A stretch of 33,754 nt of DNA, taken from Bacteroides sp. CAG:770 (lineage in GTDB: Bacteria; Bacteroidota; Bacteroidia; Bacteroidales; UBA932). A program made the position numbers and the translations under genes. The notes under the pieces are model-generated. The model was not told where the DNA came from. It did no database searches and saw only the letters and a program-made list of their open reading frames with translations. Position 1 is the first letter of the stretch, and each line of letters starts with the position of its first letter. The stretch spans positions 78,463-112,216 of the forward strand of contig FR890653.1 of assembly GCA_000435075.1 (NCBI GenBank), given 5' to 3'. This document shows, one piece after another, positions 16,723 through 25,204 of this stretch.

Positions 16723-19146
16723 TCAGTCATTTTTAAGCGAATCTACAGGGTTGGAAGTCGCTGCGTCCCAGCTTCGGAGCGTAACAATCAGCATTGTGAT
16801 CGCAAGCACTGTCACCAGGGACAATGCGAATACCCACCAGTGGATCGGCGTGTGATATGCAAAGCCCGAGAAGTATCTGTTGATGACCCACCAGCTGAGC
16901 GGCGCAGCAATCACAAAGCTGGCCAGCACAATGCGTATATACTTGGCATTGAACATCTTGAGTATGTCGCCTACGCTTCCGCCCATCACTCTCCTGACTG
17001 CGATTTCGCGACTTCTGTGCTGCGTGTCGAAAAGCACTAGGCCGAAGACTCCCATCAGGGAAATGATGATTGCCACCAGCGTAAATATGCTGATAAGCGT
17101 GGACAATCGGCTTTCCTGCCTGTACTGGGCTCCGAGTTCCTTGTCGAAGAAATCCAGACTATACAGTTCGTCATCAGCATAAGGAACCATCTCTTTCACG
17201 GTCGCAAGCACGAACTTGATGACAGACTGGACATCTGCGCCCGGCGCAGTCCTTATATAGACCTGATGAAGTCCGTCACGCCATCTGTGTTTACCGAACA
17301 CGTAGAAGGCGAAATCACCACGACCATACTGCAAAGGCCTGAAATTAAAGTCCTTACAGATACCGGCAGTCACAGTCCCGTCCTCATGTCCAGGCGCAGG
17401 AGTAACGAAATCCACGTCAAAGTCTTTCTTCGCCTGCTCGTTGAAGATCATCACTCCGCCTTCAGACACCTCATCCGATTTCATGAAATCCCTGCCGTCC
17501 ACTATATCTATCCCCATGAATTTCAAGAAATTGTACGCCACAGGGTAACATTGGAAATTAATAGTCTTTCCCTTATAGTCACGTCCCCAGCCCATTCTTG
17601 AAGTATTGACAATACGTCCGTCGGCCCACGTAATGTCCTGAATCTGAGGATTGCTGCGCAACTTGTCCTCGAATGCCTCGTTCTGGGAACCATACCAACA
17701 GACATCATAAGGAATTTTACCGCTAAGGAGGCAGGACTTGTCGAAGCCCATGTCGTAGTTCATCAGGTAGGTATGCTGCATCTTGATGAACATGGCGCAG
17801 ATAATCAAAGACATTGATATGACGAACTGGAAACCGATGAGCGCCGTGCGGAGCCTGCGTCCCGAAGCGGAGCCGCTGAAGGAGCCTTTCAGAACCAATG
17901 CCGGCTGGAACGACGTGATGTAGAATGCAGGATAGATGCTTCCGAGGACCGCCGTCAGGACAGCAGCGCCGACCGTCATCGCCAGCACGGGAACATTGTC
18001 CCCGAAAACAGCCGAAGAGGTAAGAATACCTGCGACGCTGGTGCGAAGAAGCAGGATGACGATGATTGCGGCCGATGCCAACGCTATGGCGACAAGGCCT
18101 ACAGATTCGAATATAAAGTTGAATATCAATGAAGTACACGATACGCCGAAAATCTTGTAGGTATTCACGGACCGCAACCGAGCAGGGACAAGCGCAAAGA
18201 AGAAATTGATGAAATTTATCAATGCGATGAGGATGATGAGCACCGCCACTGTGAGCAAAGTCATGTCCGTGGTGAGATTTCCGGTGCGTCCAGGCTTACC
18301 GTCAAGTTCCTTCGTATAAAAGAGTTCAGACAGTGGTATCAGCTTGATGTTGAATTTATTATTGATTTCATCAATGTCTTCGTCAGAGAGTGTCTCTCCC
18401 GCACCATCATACAGTTTCTTGAAATAATCGAGAAGTATAGACTTCGATTCCTTTTCGAACTCTTCCTTCTGGGACGCATTCTGGAGTTTCACGCAATACG
18501 GAAAAGACCACTCACTGCGATTGTCAATATGGGAATCTTTCATGTCGTAAACGGCATTGACCGTACTCAGGTCGCTGTTCTTAGGGAAATCCTTGTATAT
18601 GAGAACTATCTCTCTCGCCCCTTTTTCACCCTGAGGGTCACTCCATGAGATGCTGTCTCCGATTTTAAGTTCATATTTCTTGGCAGAAGATTCTGATATG
18701 GCAATAGTTGCAGGCTTGGAAAGTTCATCAAGTGAGCCTTCTGCCGCCTCGAAATTCAAGGCTCTCAGTCCGCCCGCGGAATACTGCATGAGATCCAGAT
18801 GCATCTTAACCGGGGCATCATTCCGCCTCGTGTAGCAAACATCATCAGAAACATACATGCTGAACACCCCTCCGCCTTCAGACATGGAAGAGCCTGAGAC
18901 AAGGGCTTCTCCCAACGGTCTGTTTATGAAGATATTGAACTTTCCCTCATTATATTGCGAAGGAACGGACATTACGAATGTCCTGTCCGCGTCCTTCAGT
19001 GATTTGTTGTAGCCAAGGTTGAAGCAGACCTGCGTCATTATCACGTAGAAGGCAGCAAATGCCACTGCCATTCCTATGATATTCAGCAGGCTGGACACCT
19101 TGTACCGTTTGAGGGTGTTCAGAAAATTATTGAAAATGTATCTCAT
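16723..19146 (-). CDS. Large ABC permease with two MacB/FtsX modules (807 aa)
   Basis: This is the third gene of the sigma-54-type operon. An N-terminal helix (about 20-40) is followed by a MacB-like periplasmic domain, a first FtsX block with helices around 295-400 (here the cytoplasmic loop reads RLRSVNTYKIFGVS, diverged from the usual EMATRR form), a second periplasmic domain, and a second FtsX block with SREIAVRRVMGGSVG. Its start overlaps the ATPase stop by one base (TAATG), so translation is coupled. With the ATPase and the 815-residue permease it can form one transporter, possibly a heterodimer. A strong terminator follows. Substrate unknown; FtsX/MacB families move lipoproteins, peptides or siderophores or act mechanically. 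Confidence 0.88.
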   Translation of the reverse strand: MRYIFNNFLNTLKRYKVSSLLNIIGMAVAFAAFYVIMTQVCFNLGYNKSLKDADRTFVMSVPSQYNEGKFNIFINRPLGEALVSGSSMSEGGGVFSMYVSDDVCYTRRNDAPVKMHLDLMQYSAGGLRALNFEAAEGSLDELSKPATIAISESSAKKYELKIGDSISWSDPQGEKGAREIVLIYKDFPKNSDLSTVNAVYDMKDSHIDNRSEWSFPYCVKLQNASQKEEFEKESKSILLDYFKKLYDGAGETLSDEDIDEINNKFNIKLIPLSELFYTKELDGKPGRTGNLTTDMTLLTVAVLIILIALINFINFFFALVPARLRSVNTYKIFGVSCTSLIFNFIFESVGLVAIALASAAIIVILLLRTSVAGILTSSAVFGDNVPVLAMTVGAAVLTAVLGSIYPAFYITSFQPALVLKGSFSGSASGRRLRTALIGFQFVISMSLIICAMFIKMQHTYLMNYDMGFDKSCLLSGKIPYDVCWYGSQNEAFEDKLRSNPQIQDITWADGRIVNTSRMGWGRDYKGKTINFQCYPVAYNFLKFMGIDIVDGRDFMKSDEVSEGGVMIFNEQAKKDFDVDFVTPAPGHEDGTVTAGICKDFNFRPLQYGRGDFAFYVFGKHRWRDGLHQVYIRTAPGADVQSVIKFVLATVKEMVPYADDELYSLDFFDKELGAQYRQESRLSTLISIFTLVAIIISLMGVFGLVLFDTQHRSREIAVRRVMGGSVGDILKMFNAKYIRIVLASFVIAAPLSWWVINRYFSGFAYHTPIHWWVFALSLVTVLAITMLIVTLRSWDAATSNPVDSLKND

Positions 19147-19826
19147 TACAATTCATTCTTAACATCACTTACAATATGGCCGTCGAACAGGTCGATAGTG
19201 CGTTGTGCCATAGCTGCATCTTTCTGTGAGTGGGTAACCATCACGATGGTCGTGCCCTCCCTGTTCAGTTCGCAGAGCAGGTCCATGACTTCCTTGCCGT
19301 TCTTGGAGTCGAGATTTCCGGTAGGCTCATCGGCAAGAATCAGTTTAGGGTTTGCGACTACCGCACGTGCAATCGCAACACGCTGCTGCTGACCGCCTGA
19401 GAGCTGCTGAGGGAAATGCTTTGCCCTGTGGATGATGTTCATGCGCGCCATCACCGCCTCCACTTTTTCCTTGCGCTCAGCCGCGCTGAAATCCATATAT
19501 CTGAGGGGAAGTTCAATGTTTTCGAACACATTGAGTTCATCGATCAGGTTAAAGCTCTGGAAAACGAAGCCGATGTTTCCCTTGCGGAACTTGGTACGAT
19601 CCTTCTCCTTCAGCTGCGCAACTTCCTGTCCCAGAAGCTGGTAACTGCCGGAAGTCGGGTTATCCAGAAGGCCGAGGATATTCAGGAGCGTGGATTTTCC
19701 GCATCCTGAAGGGCCCATGATGGAGACGAATTCTCCGTCCTTGATTTCGAATGATACATTGTCGAGTGCAACTGTCTCGATCTCCTCAGTCCTGAAGACT
19801 TTGCAAATGTTTGTAATCTTGATCAT
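19146..19826 (-). CDS. ABC transporter ATPase, LolD/MacB type
   Basis: This is the nucleotide-binding subunit of the exporter (226 residues, usual for LolD/MacB). Motifs are Walker A GPSGCGKST (about 39-47), Q-loop FVFQSFNLIDELNVFEN, signature LSGGQQQRVAIARA, Walker B LILADEPTGNLDS and H-loop MVTHSQ. It lies between two large FtsX-type permeases and is the only ATPase of this class in the window. It may therefore also energise the two permeases of the TolC operon, which lacks its own ATPase; this is inference. A 38-bp gap separates it from the upstream permease, and it overlaps the next one by one base. Confidence 0.95.
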   Translation of the reverse strand: MIKITNICKVFRTEEIETVALDNVSFEIKDGEFVSIMGPSGCGKSTLLNILGLLDNPTSGSYQLLGQEVAQLKEKDRTKFRKGNIGFVFQSFNLIDELNVFENIELPLRYMDFSAAERKEKVEAVMARMNIIHRAKHFPQQLSGGQQQRVAIARAVVANPKLILADEPTGNLDSKNGKEVMDLLCELNREGTTIVMVTHSQKDAAMAQRTIDLFDGHIVSDVKNEL

Positions 19827-19864
19827 GATATATGTATGTTTTATTTGTTCTGATATGCTCCGTT

Positions 19865-22312
19865 TTATTCTGTCTTAATGCTGTCAGCAGGATTTGTTCC
19901 CGCTGTGCGTATTACGTAAATGTCTGATATGATGGCAACTATAGCCAGTACTGCTGCTATGGAGCCTACGAAAATCCACCAAGGGAGTCCAGCCTGAAGG
20001 CTGAAGTTCTGTTCCCAACGTCCTGCGACGATATAGGCCAGAACCGCTCCGACTGCCACGGACGGCAGAGCCACTGCCATGACATCGCGCAGAAACATTG
20101 ACCTTATCTGGGAGAACTGGGCGCCGTTTACGCGACGGACCGCGATTTCCTTGCTGCGGCGACGGACTTCGTCAATCGTGTAGCCGATGAGGCCGATCAG
20201 CGCGATAAAGAGCGTCACAATGCCTCCTGCGAGGATGGAGTTTCTCGTATTGAGGGTGTCCACGAAATTCGAAGCGGAGAGTTCATTGCACGGATATATT
20301 CTGCACCACTGCCCGTCCAGAATTTTTCCTGCAAGTTCATCGGTTTTCTGGAGCATTTCCGGGGACATCTTATGATATTTCACGAATATGTAATGAAACA
20401 TTCCGGCATATCTCTCTGAGTCACAATAGAATATACCCATCGGGCGCCCGCCGAAATCGGCTTCTGCCACGGAAAAGCCACCGGTATGCATATCGTCAAT
20501 GATACCGCATATCCTGACTGGACCAGCTCCATGAGAAGTAACCATCACTTCTCGTCCGAGGACCTCGTCCCATCCGGCAGTGTTCTTCATCATTTTCACG
20601 AAATTCCTGTCCACAATCATTTCCGCGTCACTGTTAAGCGTCGGATCGAAATTGCTTCCTTCCTGAATCTTGATGCCGAAGACATTGAAATAATGTTCAT
20701 CCACATAATATGCGTCACGGATGTTGAACAGCTGACGGTCTTCGCCGGGAACACTCACATTGTCACCGCTATATCCTGTGAAAGGATTCTGATATGCAAA
20801 ACAAGCATCTTCCACTCCGGAGAGGGAACGGACCTCATTCATCAGTGTATTCTTCTGAGACTGAGTAGCTTCCGGCATGGCTATCATCGCCACGTCATCA
20901 TATTTGAAGCCACGGTCCGCGTTCATCATCTTGTCATATTGCAAGTTGATCACGCTCATGACCACAGCCAGGAAAACGACTGCTGCAAATTCCACCGCGA
21001 GGAGTCCGAGCTTCCACATGCGCTTGCCGGCGCGATAATTCCTGAATGCCGCAGCAACCGGAATCCGGTTGAAGAAGAATGCGGGAAGGAGGCTGTTCAA
21101 TGCCAGGAGCACGACTATTATTGTCAATGCCAATGCGAGCGGCCGTCCGGTGAAAAGCGCAATGACATTGACACCGAGGATGGTCTCTATCATTGACCTG
21201 AACGAAAAGATGAGGATTGCGGCGACGGCGGCTGCGATTGCGGTGTGCACGAGCGCCTCTGCGAACATCATCCCGAAGATGTCTTTTGCACTGCTGCCCA
21301 GGCATTTGCGGAGTGCCATCTCGCGGGCACGGATTGCAGCGGATGACAGCACAATCAAGAGGTAATTCAGCATTGACGTGAGCAGAAGCGCGAAAGCTAC
21401 GAAGGCCAGCACGAGTGTCATATTCCGCTGAGTTTCATCCTCTTCATGGAATTTCACGAATGGCTTTATCGGAAGTTTCATTTCATATCCAGCTGCCCGC
21501 AACTCGTCCATCGGCATATGCTTGTCCATGAAGCCAGAAAGTCCGTTCTCGATTTCGCCCGGGTCAATGCCTTTCTTCAGTTTTATGAATCCTTTATAGC
21601 GGTCGTTGCCTACCATGTTTTCTGAGCCGTCGTAAATGAAATGCCCGATGCTCGGCATGGAGACTATCATGTCCAGCCTGTAGGATGAGTTCAGCGGGAA
21701 TTCTTCATAAACGCCGCCGACCGTGAGTTCATATTTCTGCGCATCCCCGGCAATCGTGAATTTCTGTCCGAGCACGGCTGCCGCGGCCGCCTTTTCGTCC
21801 ATTTTTTTGCCTGAGGTCAATGCTGCTGCCATCTTGGTCGCCAACTTGGATGAAATCACCACATTCGCTTCAATGCCAAGTGGTTCTGTCAGGTTTCCGG
21901 CCAGGCATTTCCGGTCAAACACCCTGAAGAATGACGTATCGCTTAGACAAGTCAGTCCGGCATCCACGCGTTTGTCCGATTCGGGCATTAACAGAGAGGC
22001 GGTCTCGAATATATATGTAAATCTGGTAGCCTCTTCTATCTGCGGGAAGTATTCCTTCATCTTCGGGGCCACTCCTCCGGCGACTTGGGGATAGACCCGG
22101 TATATGCCGTTAAGTTCCATGGCTTCGTTCAGGTAATATATCCTATCGGCATCCTTGTAGAAGTCATCAAATGTCTTTTCGAAGCAGACCTTGGATGCCA
22201 GCACGAGGCCGACTGCGAGACCAACGCCCAAAGTCATGATTTTCAGGACGTTCCTGCGTCCTTTCATCGGCAATGTCCTGACTGCCGTGGCAATGTAATT
22301 GAAAATGTTCAT
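19865..22312 (-). CDS. Large ABC permease with two MacB/FtsX modules (815 aa)
   Basis: This is the first gene of the operon. It has the same architecture as its paralogues: N-terminal helix (about 25-43), MacB-like periplasmic domain, FtsX block one with REMALRKCLGSSAKD near residue 335, a second periplasmic domain, and FtsX block two with SKEIAVRRVNGAQFS near 720 and a last helix pair. A long leader (about 70 nt) with a stem-loop precedes it, transcribed from a sigma-54-type promoter at 22398-22413. Sequence similarity between the four permeases of the window is clear in the FtsX signatures and weak in the periplasmic domains, so each may recognise a different partner. Confidence 0.88.
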   Translation of the reverse strand: MNIFNYIATAVRTLPMKGRRNVLKIMTLGVGLAVGLVLASKVCFEKTFDDFYKDADRIYYLNEAMELNGIYRVYPQVAGGVAPKMKEYFPQIEEATRFTYIFETASLLMPESDKRVDAGLTCLSDTSFFRVFDRKCLAGNLTEPLGIEANVVISSKLATKMAAALTSGKKMDEKAAAAAVLGQKFTIAGDAQKYELTVGGVYEEFPLNSSYRLDMIVSMPSIGHFIYDGSENMVGNDRYKGFIKLKKGIDPGEIENGLSGFMDKHMPMDELRAAGYEMKLPIKPFVKFHEEDETQRNMTLVLAFVAFALLLTSMLNYLLIVLSSAAIRAREMALRKCLGSSAKDIFGMMFAEALVHTAIAAAVAAILIFSFRSMIETILGVNVIALFTGRPLALALTIIVVLLALNSLLPAFFFNRIPVAAAFRNYRAGKRMWKLGLLAVEFAAVVFLAVVMSVINLQYDKMMNADRGFKYDDVAMIAMPEATQSQKNTLMNEVRSLSGVEDACFAYQNPFTGYSGDNVSVPGEDRQLFNIRDAYYVDEHYFNVFGIKIQEGSNFDPTLNSDAEMIVDRNFVKMMKNTAGWDEVLGREVMVTSHGAGPVRICGIIDDMHTGGFSVAEADFGGRPMGIFYCDSERYAGMFHYIFVKYHKMSPEMLQKTDELAGKILDGQWCRIYPCNELSASNFVDTLNTRNSILAGGIVTLFIALIGLIGYTIDEVRRRSKEIAVRRVNGAQFSQIRSMFLRDVMAVALPSVAVGAVLAYIVAGRWEQNFSLQAGLPWWIFVGSIAAVLAIVAIISDIYVIRTAGTNPADSIKTE

Positions 22313-22334
22313 CTGCTTTGTCCCGGAGATTCCA

Positions 22335-22367
22335 TCAATGCCAATCTGCCGAATCCTTCGGCATTGA
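22335..22367 (-). promoter_or_regulatory. Stem-loop in the leader of the permease-ATPase-permease operon
   Basis: TCAATGCC (22335-22342) can pair with GGCATTGA (22360-22367). An alternative inner hairpin GCCGAA-TCC-TTCGGC (22348-22362) uses some of the same bases. It lies in the untranslated leader, 23 bp before the start codon. The outer arm contains a copy of the abundant heptamer. Confidence 0.4.
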
Positions 22368-22397
22368 CATATATATCATCCGGTCAGAGTTTTGTTT

Positions 22398-22413
22398 TGC
22401 CACTCCTGTGCCA
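22398..22413 (-). promoter_or_regulatory. Sigma-54-type promoter of the permease-ATPase-permease operon
   Basis: The minus strand reads TGGCACAGGAGTGGCA, matching TGGCAC-N5-TTGCA at all but one base with the correct GG/GC spacing. The start site is expected near 22386. The first nine bases are nearly the same as at 11261-11276. Confidence 0.82.
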
Positions 22414-22468
22414 TTATTTATAACGCTCTGTTTTTCTGCACGTTACATTGGATATTCCATTTAAATAT

Positions 22469-22506
22469 TGTAAAAAAACTTTACATTCCTGTAAATTTAC
22501 TTTACA
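22469..22506. promoter_or_regulatory. Tandem palindromic enhancer sites (TGTAAA-N5-TTTACA, twice)
   Basis: Perfect palindromes lie at 22469-22485 and 22490-22506, starting 21 bp apart, the first one 56 bp upstream of TGGCAC. Sequence and geometry equal those at 11332-11369. The distal site also overlaps the -33 region of the divergent PanE-like gene, so a bound regulator could affect both directions. Confidence 0.78.
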
Positions 22507-22511
22507 TACAC

Positions 22512-22519
22512 TATCTTTG
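22512..22519 (+). promoter_or_regulatory. -7 element for the PanE-like gene
   Basis: TATCTTTG fits TAnnTTTG and lies 21 bp before the start codon. No good -33 box is present at the expected spacing, where the distal enhancer palindrome is found, which suggests activator or repressor control. Confidence 0.55.
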
Positions 22520-22540
22520 CGTAGTTAAAAAACGAACATA

Positions 22541-23548
22541 ATGAGAACAGCAATTTATGGCGCGGGTTCATTGGGAACCATTTTGGGCGCATTCATAAGC
22601 AAGAAAGGAGGTCAGATCGACCTTATCAATCATAATGAGAAACATGTGGAGGCTCTCCGCAGAAACGGGGCGCACGTCACGGGGACAATGGATTTCATTC
22701 AGAAGGTCAATGCATTGACAGACAAGGAGATGACGGGACTTTATGATATCATTTTCCTGATGACCAAGCAGCAGGGCAACATTGACACTGTCAATTTCCT
22801 GAAAGGTTTTCTGGCGGAGGACGGCGTCATCGTCACTCTCCAGAACGGTCTTCCGGAGCCGCAGATTGCGGAGATTGTCGGGGAGCGGAGGGTGCTCGGG
22901 TGCACTGTGGCATGGGGCGCGACGATGACGGGTCCGGGAGTATGCGAACTGACCAGTTCTCCTGACAGCCTGACATTTTCATTGGGCAGCATCTATAAGG
23001 AGAGAGGTCATCATTTCGAGGATGTAAAGTCAATGCTGGAGATGATGGGACCTGTGGAGGTGGACGAGAATTTCATCGGAACGCGTTGGAGCAAGCTTCT
23101 TATCAATGCTTCGTTTTCCGGAATGAGCGCCGTTCTCGGATGCACTTTCGGCGAGGCGGCCAAGGATAAGGAGTCACGCAGAATCGTCCAAAAACTTATA
23201 AAGGAGTGCATCGATGTTTGCGCTGCCTCGGGCATCAGAATCGAGCCTATCCAGGGCAAGGATGTGGTGAGACTTCTGGATTACCACAATGCGTTCAAGA
23301 AGGCTATCTCGTTCTTTATCATACCTATAGCAATTCGCAAGCATGCACGTCTGAAGGCCAGCATGTTGCAGGATATCGAGCGTGGCAAGAAGACTGAGGT
23401 GGATTCCATCAATGGTGCGGTATGTGCCCAGGGACGCAAGGCTGGTGTGCCGACTCCGTGCAACGACAAGGTGGTGGAGATTATTCACGGCATCGAGAAC
23501 GGAGAACTGAAGGCTTCGTGGAACAACTTGCGGTTTTTCATAGGATAG
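22541..23548 (+). CDS. Ketopantoate reductase family protein (ApbA/PanE)
   Basis: This is an NAD(P)H-dependent reductase. The family enzyme PanE reduces 2-dehydropantoate to pantoate in coenzyme A synthesis. The 335-residue protein begins with the dinucleotide motif YGAGSLGTILGAF (Gly-x-Gly-x-x-Gly, residues 6-12) and has the KQQGN segment, the VTLQNGLPEP loop and the conserved GTRWSKLLINASFSGMSAV stretch carrying the catalytic lysine. The C-terminal helical domain includes KASMLQDIERGKKTEVDSING, a family hallmark. Many paralogues act on other 2-keto acids, so the exact substrate is uncertain. The gene is divergent from the sigma-54 operon, and its promoter overlaps that operon's enhancer. 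Confidence 0.88.
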   Translation: MRTAIYGAGSLGTILGAFISKKGGQIDLINHNEKHVEALRRNGAHVTGTMDFIQKVNALTDKEMTGLYDIIFLMTKQQGNIDTVNFLKGFLAEDGVIVTLQNGLPEPQIAEIVGERRVLGCTVAWGATMTGPGVCELTSSPDSLTFSLGSIYKERGHHFEDVKSMLEMMGPVEVDENFIGTRWSKLLINASFSGMSAVLGCTFGEAAKDKESRRIVQKLIKECIDVCAASGIRIEPIQGKDVVRLLDYHNAFKKAISFFIIPIAIRKHARLKASMLQDIERGKKTEVDSINGAVCAQGRKAGVPTPCNDKVVEIIHGIENGELKASWNNLRFFIG

Positions 23549-23606
23549 TGAGCATGGCATATACAGATTCGGATTACTTAATATAATCTATATAAGGGAT
23601 AATTAG

Positions 23607-24059
23607 ATGAGACTTGTAATACAAAGGGTACGAGAGGCGTCTGTCAGCATTGACGGAGAAAAGGTGTCGGCCATCGGCAAGGGGCTGCTGGTGCTGGTCG
23701 GTGTGGAGACCGGTGATACTGAGGATGATGTCAAGTGGCTGGTGGGCAAGACTGCCGGGCTCAGGATTTTCGATGATGAGAACGGTGTGATGAACAGGAG
23801 TATTCAAGACATTGACGGTGAAGCTCTTGCTGTGTCGCAGTTCACATTGACGGCGTCCACGAGGAGGGGCAATCGTCCGTCATATATCCGCGCTGCCGGT
23901 CACGAACTGGCCGTTCCGCTTTATGAGAAGTATTGCGATTCGCTGGCCGAGGCTCTGGGCAAGCCGGTCGGCCGTGGTGTGTTCGGTGCGGACATGAAGG
24001 TGGCATTGGTCAATGACGGTCCGGTTACGATTATCATTGATTCGAAACTGAAGGAATAG
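23607..24059 (+). CDS. dtd: D-aminoacyl-tRNA deacylase
   Basis: Dtd removes D-amino acids (and glycine from tRNA-Ala) wrongly attached to tRNA. The 150-residue protein carries the family motifs MRLVIQRVREASVSIDGE at the N-terminus, the catalytic SQFTL (here AVSQFTLTAS) and the cross-subunit motif NDGPVTIIIDS near the C-terminus (the family usually has NxGPVT). It starts 58 bp after the PanE-like gene and may share its transcript. The tmRNA gene follows 57 bp later, and a second trans-editing deacylase lies beyond the island, so the ancestral order seems to be dtd, ssrA, ybaK-like, a small translation quality-control cluster. Confidence 0.95.
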   Translation: MRLVIQRVREASVSIDGEKVSAIGKGLLVLVGVETGDTEDDVKWLVGKTAGLRIFDDENGVMNRSIQDIDGEALAVSQFTLTASTRRGNRPSYIRAAGHELAVPLYEKYCDSLAEALGKPVGRGVFGADMKVALVNDGPVTIIIDSKLKE

Positions 24060-24069
24060 TCTGAGCAAA

Positions 24070-24100
24070 TTTGACATTTGCAAGAATTTATTTACCTTTG
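24070..24100 (+). promoter_or_regulatory. Promoter of ssrA
   Basis: TTTG (24070-24073), exactly 19 bp, then TACCTTTG (24093-24100): a full match to the Bacteroidetes housekeeping pattern. Transcription should begin near 24107, giving a short leader removed by RNase P. Confidence 0.8.
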
Positions 24101-24115
24101 TCGTCTATACTATCC

Positions 24116-24510
24116 GGGGATGTTCTGGTTTTGACAGCATTGATGTCGGGTGGTAAGCACGTCGAGCGTATGGCACGTTTGCTCGTTAATATCAGCGGCC
24201 GTAAATTCAGTTGCTAACAACAACTATGCACTCGCTGCGTAATCAACTAGGTTGATCACCTTAATCGGGCCGCCAAGGTTGCGGCTCTGACGAGTATCCC
24301 GCAGACTTTAGGCCGGTTATGTTCTGAGTTCGGGGTATCATCCAAACCGGATGCACGGAGGGACTCCTTTAAACTCCGCCAAGACTTAAAGGATAAGCCC
24401 CGGTTAGCCCGCCATTCGGCAGGCCGGAGCCGACAATCAAAGGATGGATAAACGTGTAGAAAGCTATCTGGTGCGATGTTTGGACGGCGGTTCGACTCCG
24501 CCCATCTCCA
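24116..24510 (+). ncRNA. ssrA: Transfer-messenger RNA (tmRNA)
   Basis: tmRNA rescues stalled ribosomes by acting as tRNA-Ala and then as message. The 5' end GGGGATG pairs with CATCTCC at 24503-24509 to form the acceptor stem, with discriminator A24510; CCA is not encoded. The T-arm GGCGG-TTCGACT-CCGCC precedes it. The tag frame begins at GCT (24212) after TTCAGTT and encodes ANNNYALAA followed by TAA. The core 5' sequence TTCTGGTTTTGACAGC is typical. Length is about 395 nt, normal for one-piece tmRNA. The 3' end doubles as the left attachment site of an integrated island. Confidence 0.95.
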
Positions 24511-24514
24511 CTAA
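24498..24514 (+). repeat. attL: tmRNA 3' end, 17-bp direct repeat
   Basis: CCGCCCATCTCCACTAA is identical to 27273-27289. It covers the last T-arm and acceptor bases of ssrA plus the first bases after it, a classical tyrosine-recombinase target. Confidence 0.85.
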
Positions 24515-24748
24515 AAGTCCATAATGGGCTGATTGCCAATATTTTACAGAGTTCGAGTCTCTCAAACGGGACAAAAACGGGACAATTTTTTTCCTTGTAT
24601 GACGCCCTTGTGGAGTTGTGCAAAGAAAAAAAAATGTTCTGACGCCATGCGGGACGATGCCGCGGCCATTCCTAAAACAAATCGGTCTGAACCAGACGTA
24701 TTCTAATCAAAGGCAGTCGGGACGATGCCACGGCCGCTCTTGTAACAC
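24515..24748. other. Non-coding left part of the island with a repeated motif
   Basis: No gene is supported. CGGGACGATGCC[G/A]CGGCC occurs twice in direct orientation (24650-24667 and 24718-24735). The second copy faces its near-complement GTGGCACCGTCCCG at 24861-24874, as terminal inverted repeats would. This may mark the ends of a small non-autonomous element of about 157 bp. Confidence 0.45.
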
Positions 24749-24874
24749 ATTGATAATCAAGTACCGTTTATTTTAAGCGTGGATTTCCGAAGATTTTTTG
24801 GCCACTAATCCACATGTGATTTCATAATCCCCTATGAATCAAGTCATTGCAAAAACATATGTGGCACCGTCCCG
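24749..24874 (+). repeat. Dispersed 126-bp repeat L, copy 1
   Basis: It begins ATTGATAATCAAGTAC and ends GTGGCACCGTCCCG; the copy at 33392-33517 has the same ends, orientation and length. Inside, GTGGATT (24779-24785) pairs with AATCCAC (24807-24813). The second copy has GTGGAA/TTCCAC there, a paired change that keeps the stem. Confidence 0.75.
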
Positions 24875-24915
24875 CAATATGCAACGGCGGGAGACGCTTA
24901 CACTGTTTTTTAACG

Positions 24916-25038
24916 AGTCCGATCGGAGGTGTAGCCGTGGGAGGTTCGCTTCGCTCATCCCTGTCGGGCTCGCGCCCGACATCCCATTCACAAGGCCATG
25001 GGCGGCCATGCCTCCCACGGCCACACCTCCGCCGGACT
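24916..25038. repeat. Structured palindromic repeat E2
   Basis: Inverted arms of almost 30 bp (24916-24944 and 25011-25038, few mismatches) enclose a small GTCGGGCTCGCGCCCGAC hairpin. The interior resembles the reverse complement of E1 at 11678-11794. It contains no ORF that I believe in. It has the form of a REP-like or MITE-like dispersed element. Confidence 0.7.
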
Positions 25039-25204
25039 TTACTAAAACGCGGATTGTGACGGAAACGTGTTAACAGGGCGTGTGGAACTTGGCTGAAATG
25101 TAGAAGTTGAAATATATTTCCTGTATCTTCCTGCCATAACGTTATGATTCATGGCACAAAAATAGCACTCCGAAGAGAGCTAATAAATGACACAGCAACT
25201 TCAT

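Noticed and set aside
20486..21196. 236-codon plus-strand open frame inside the 815-residue permease gene
   Set aside because: Antisense shadow; rich in His and Cys with no domain pattern.
24862..24876. TGGCACCGTCCCGCA as a third sigma-54 promoter
   Set aside because: The GG/GC spacing is one base short, and the -12 part is not kept in the second repeat copy at 33505.
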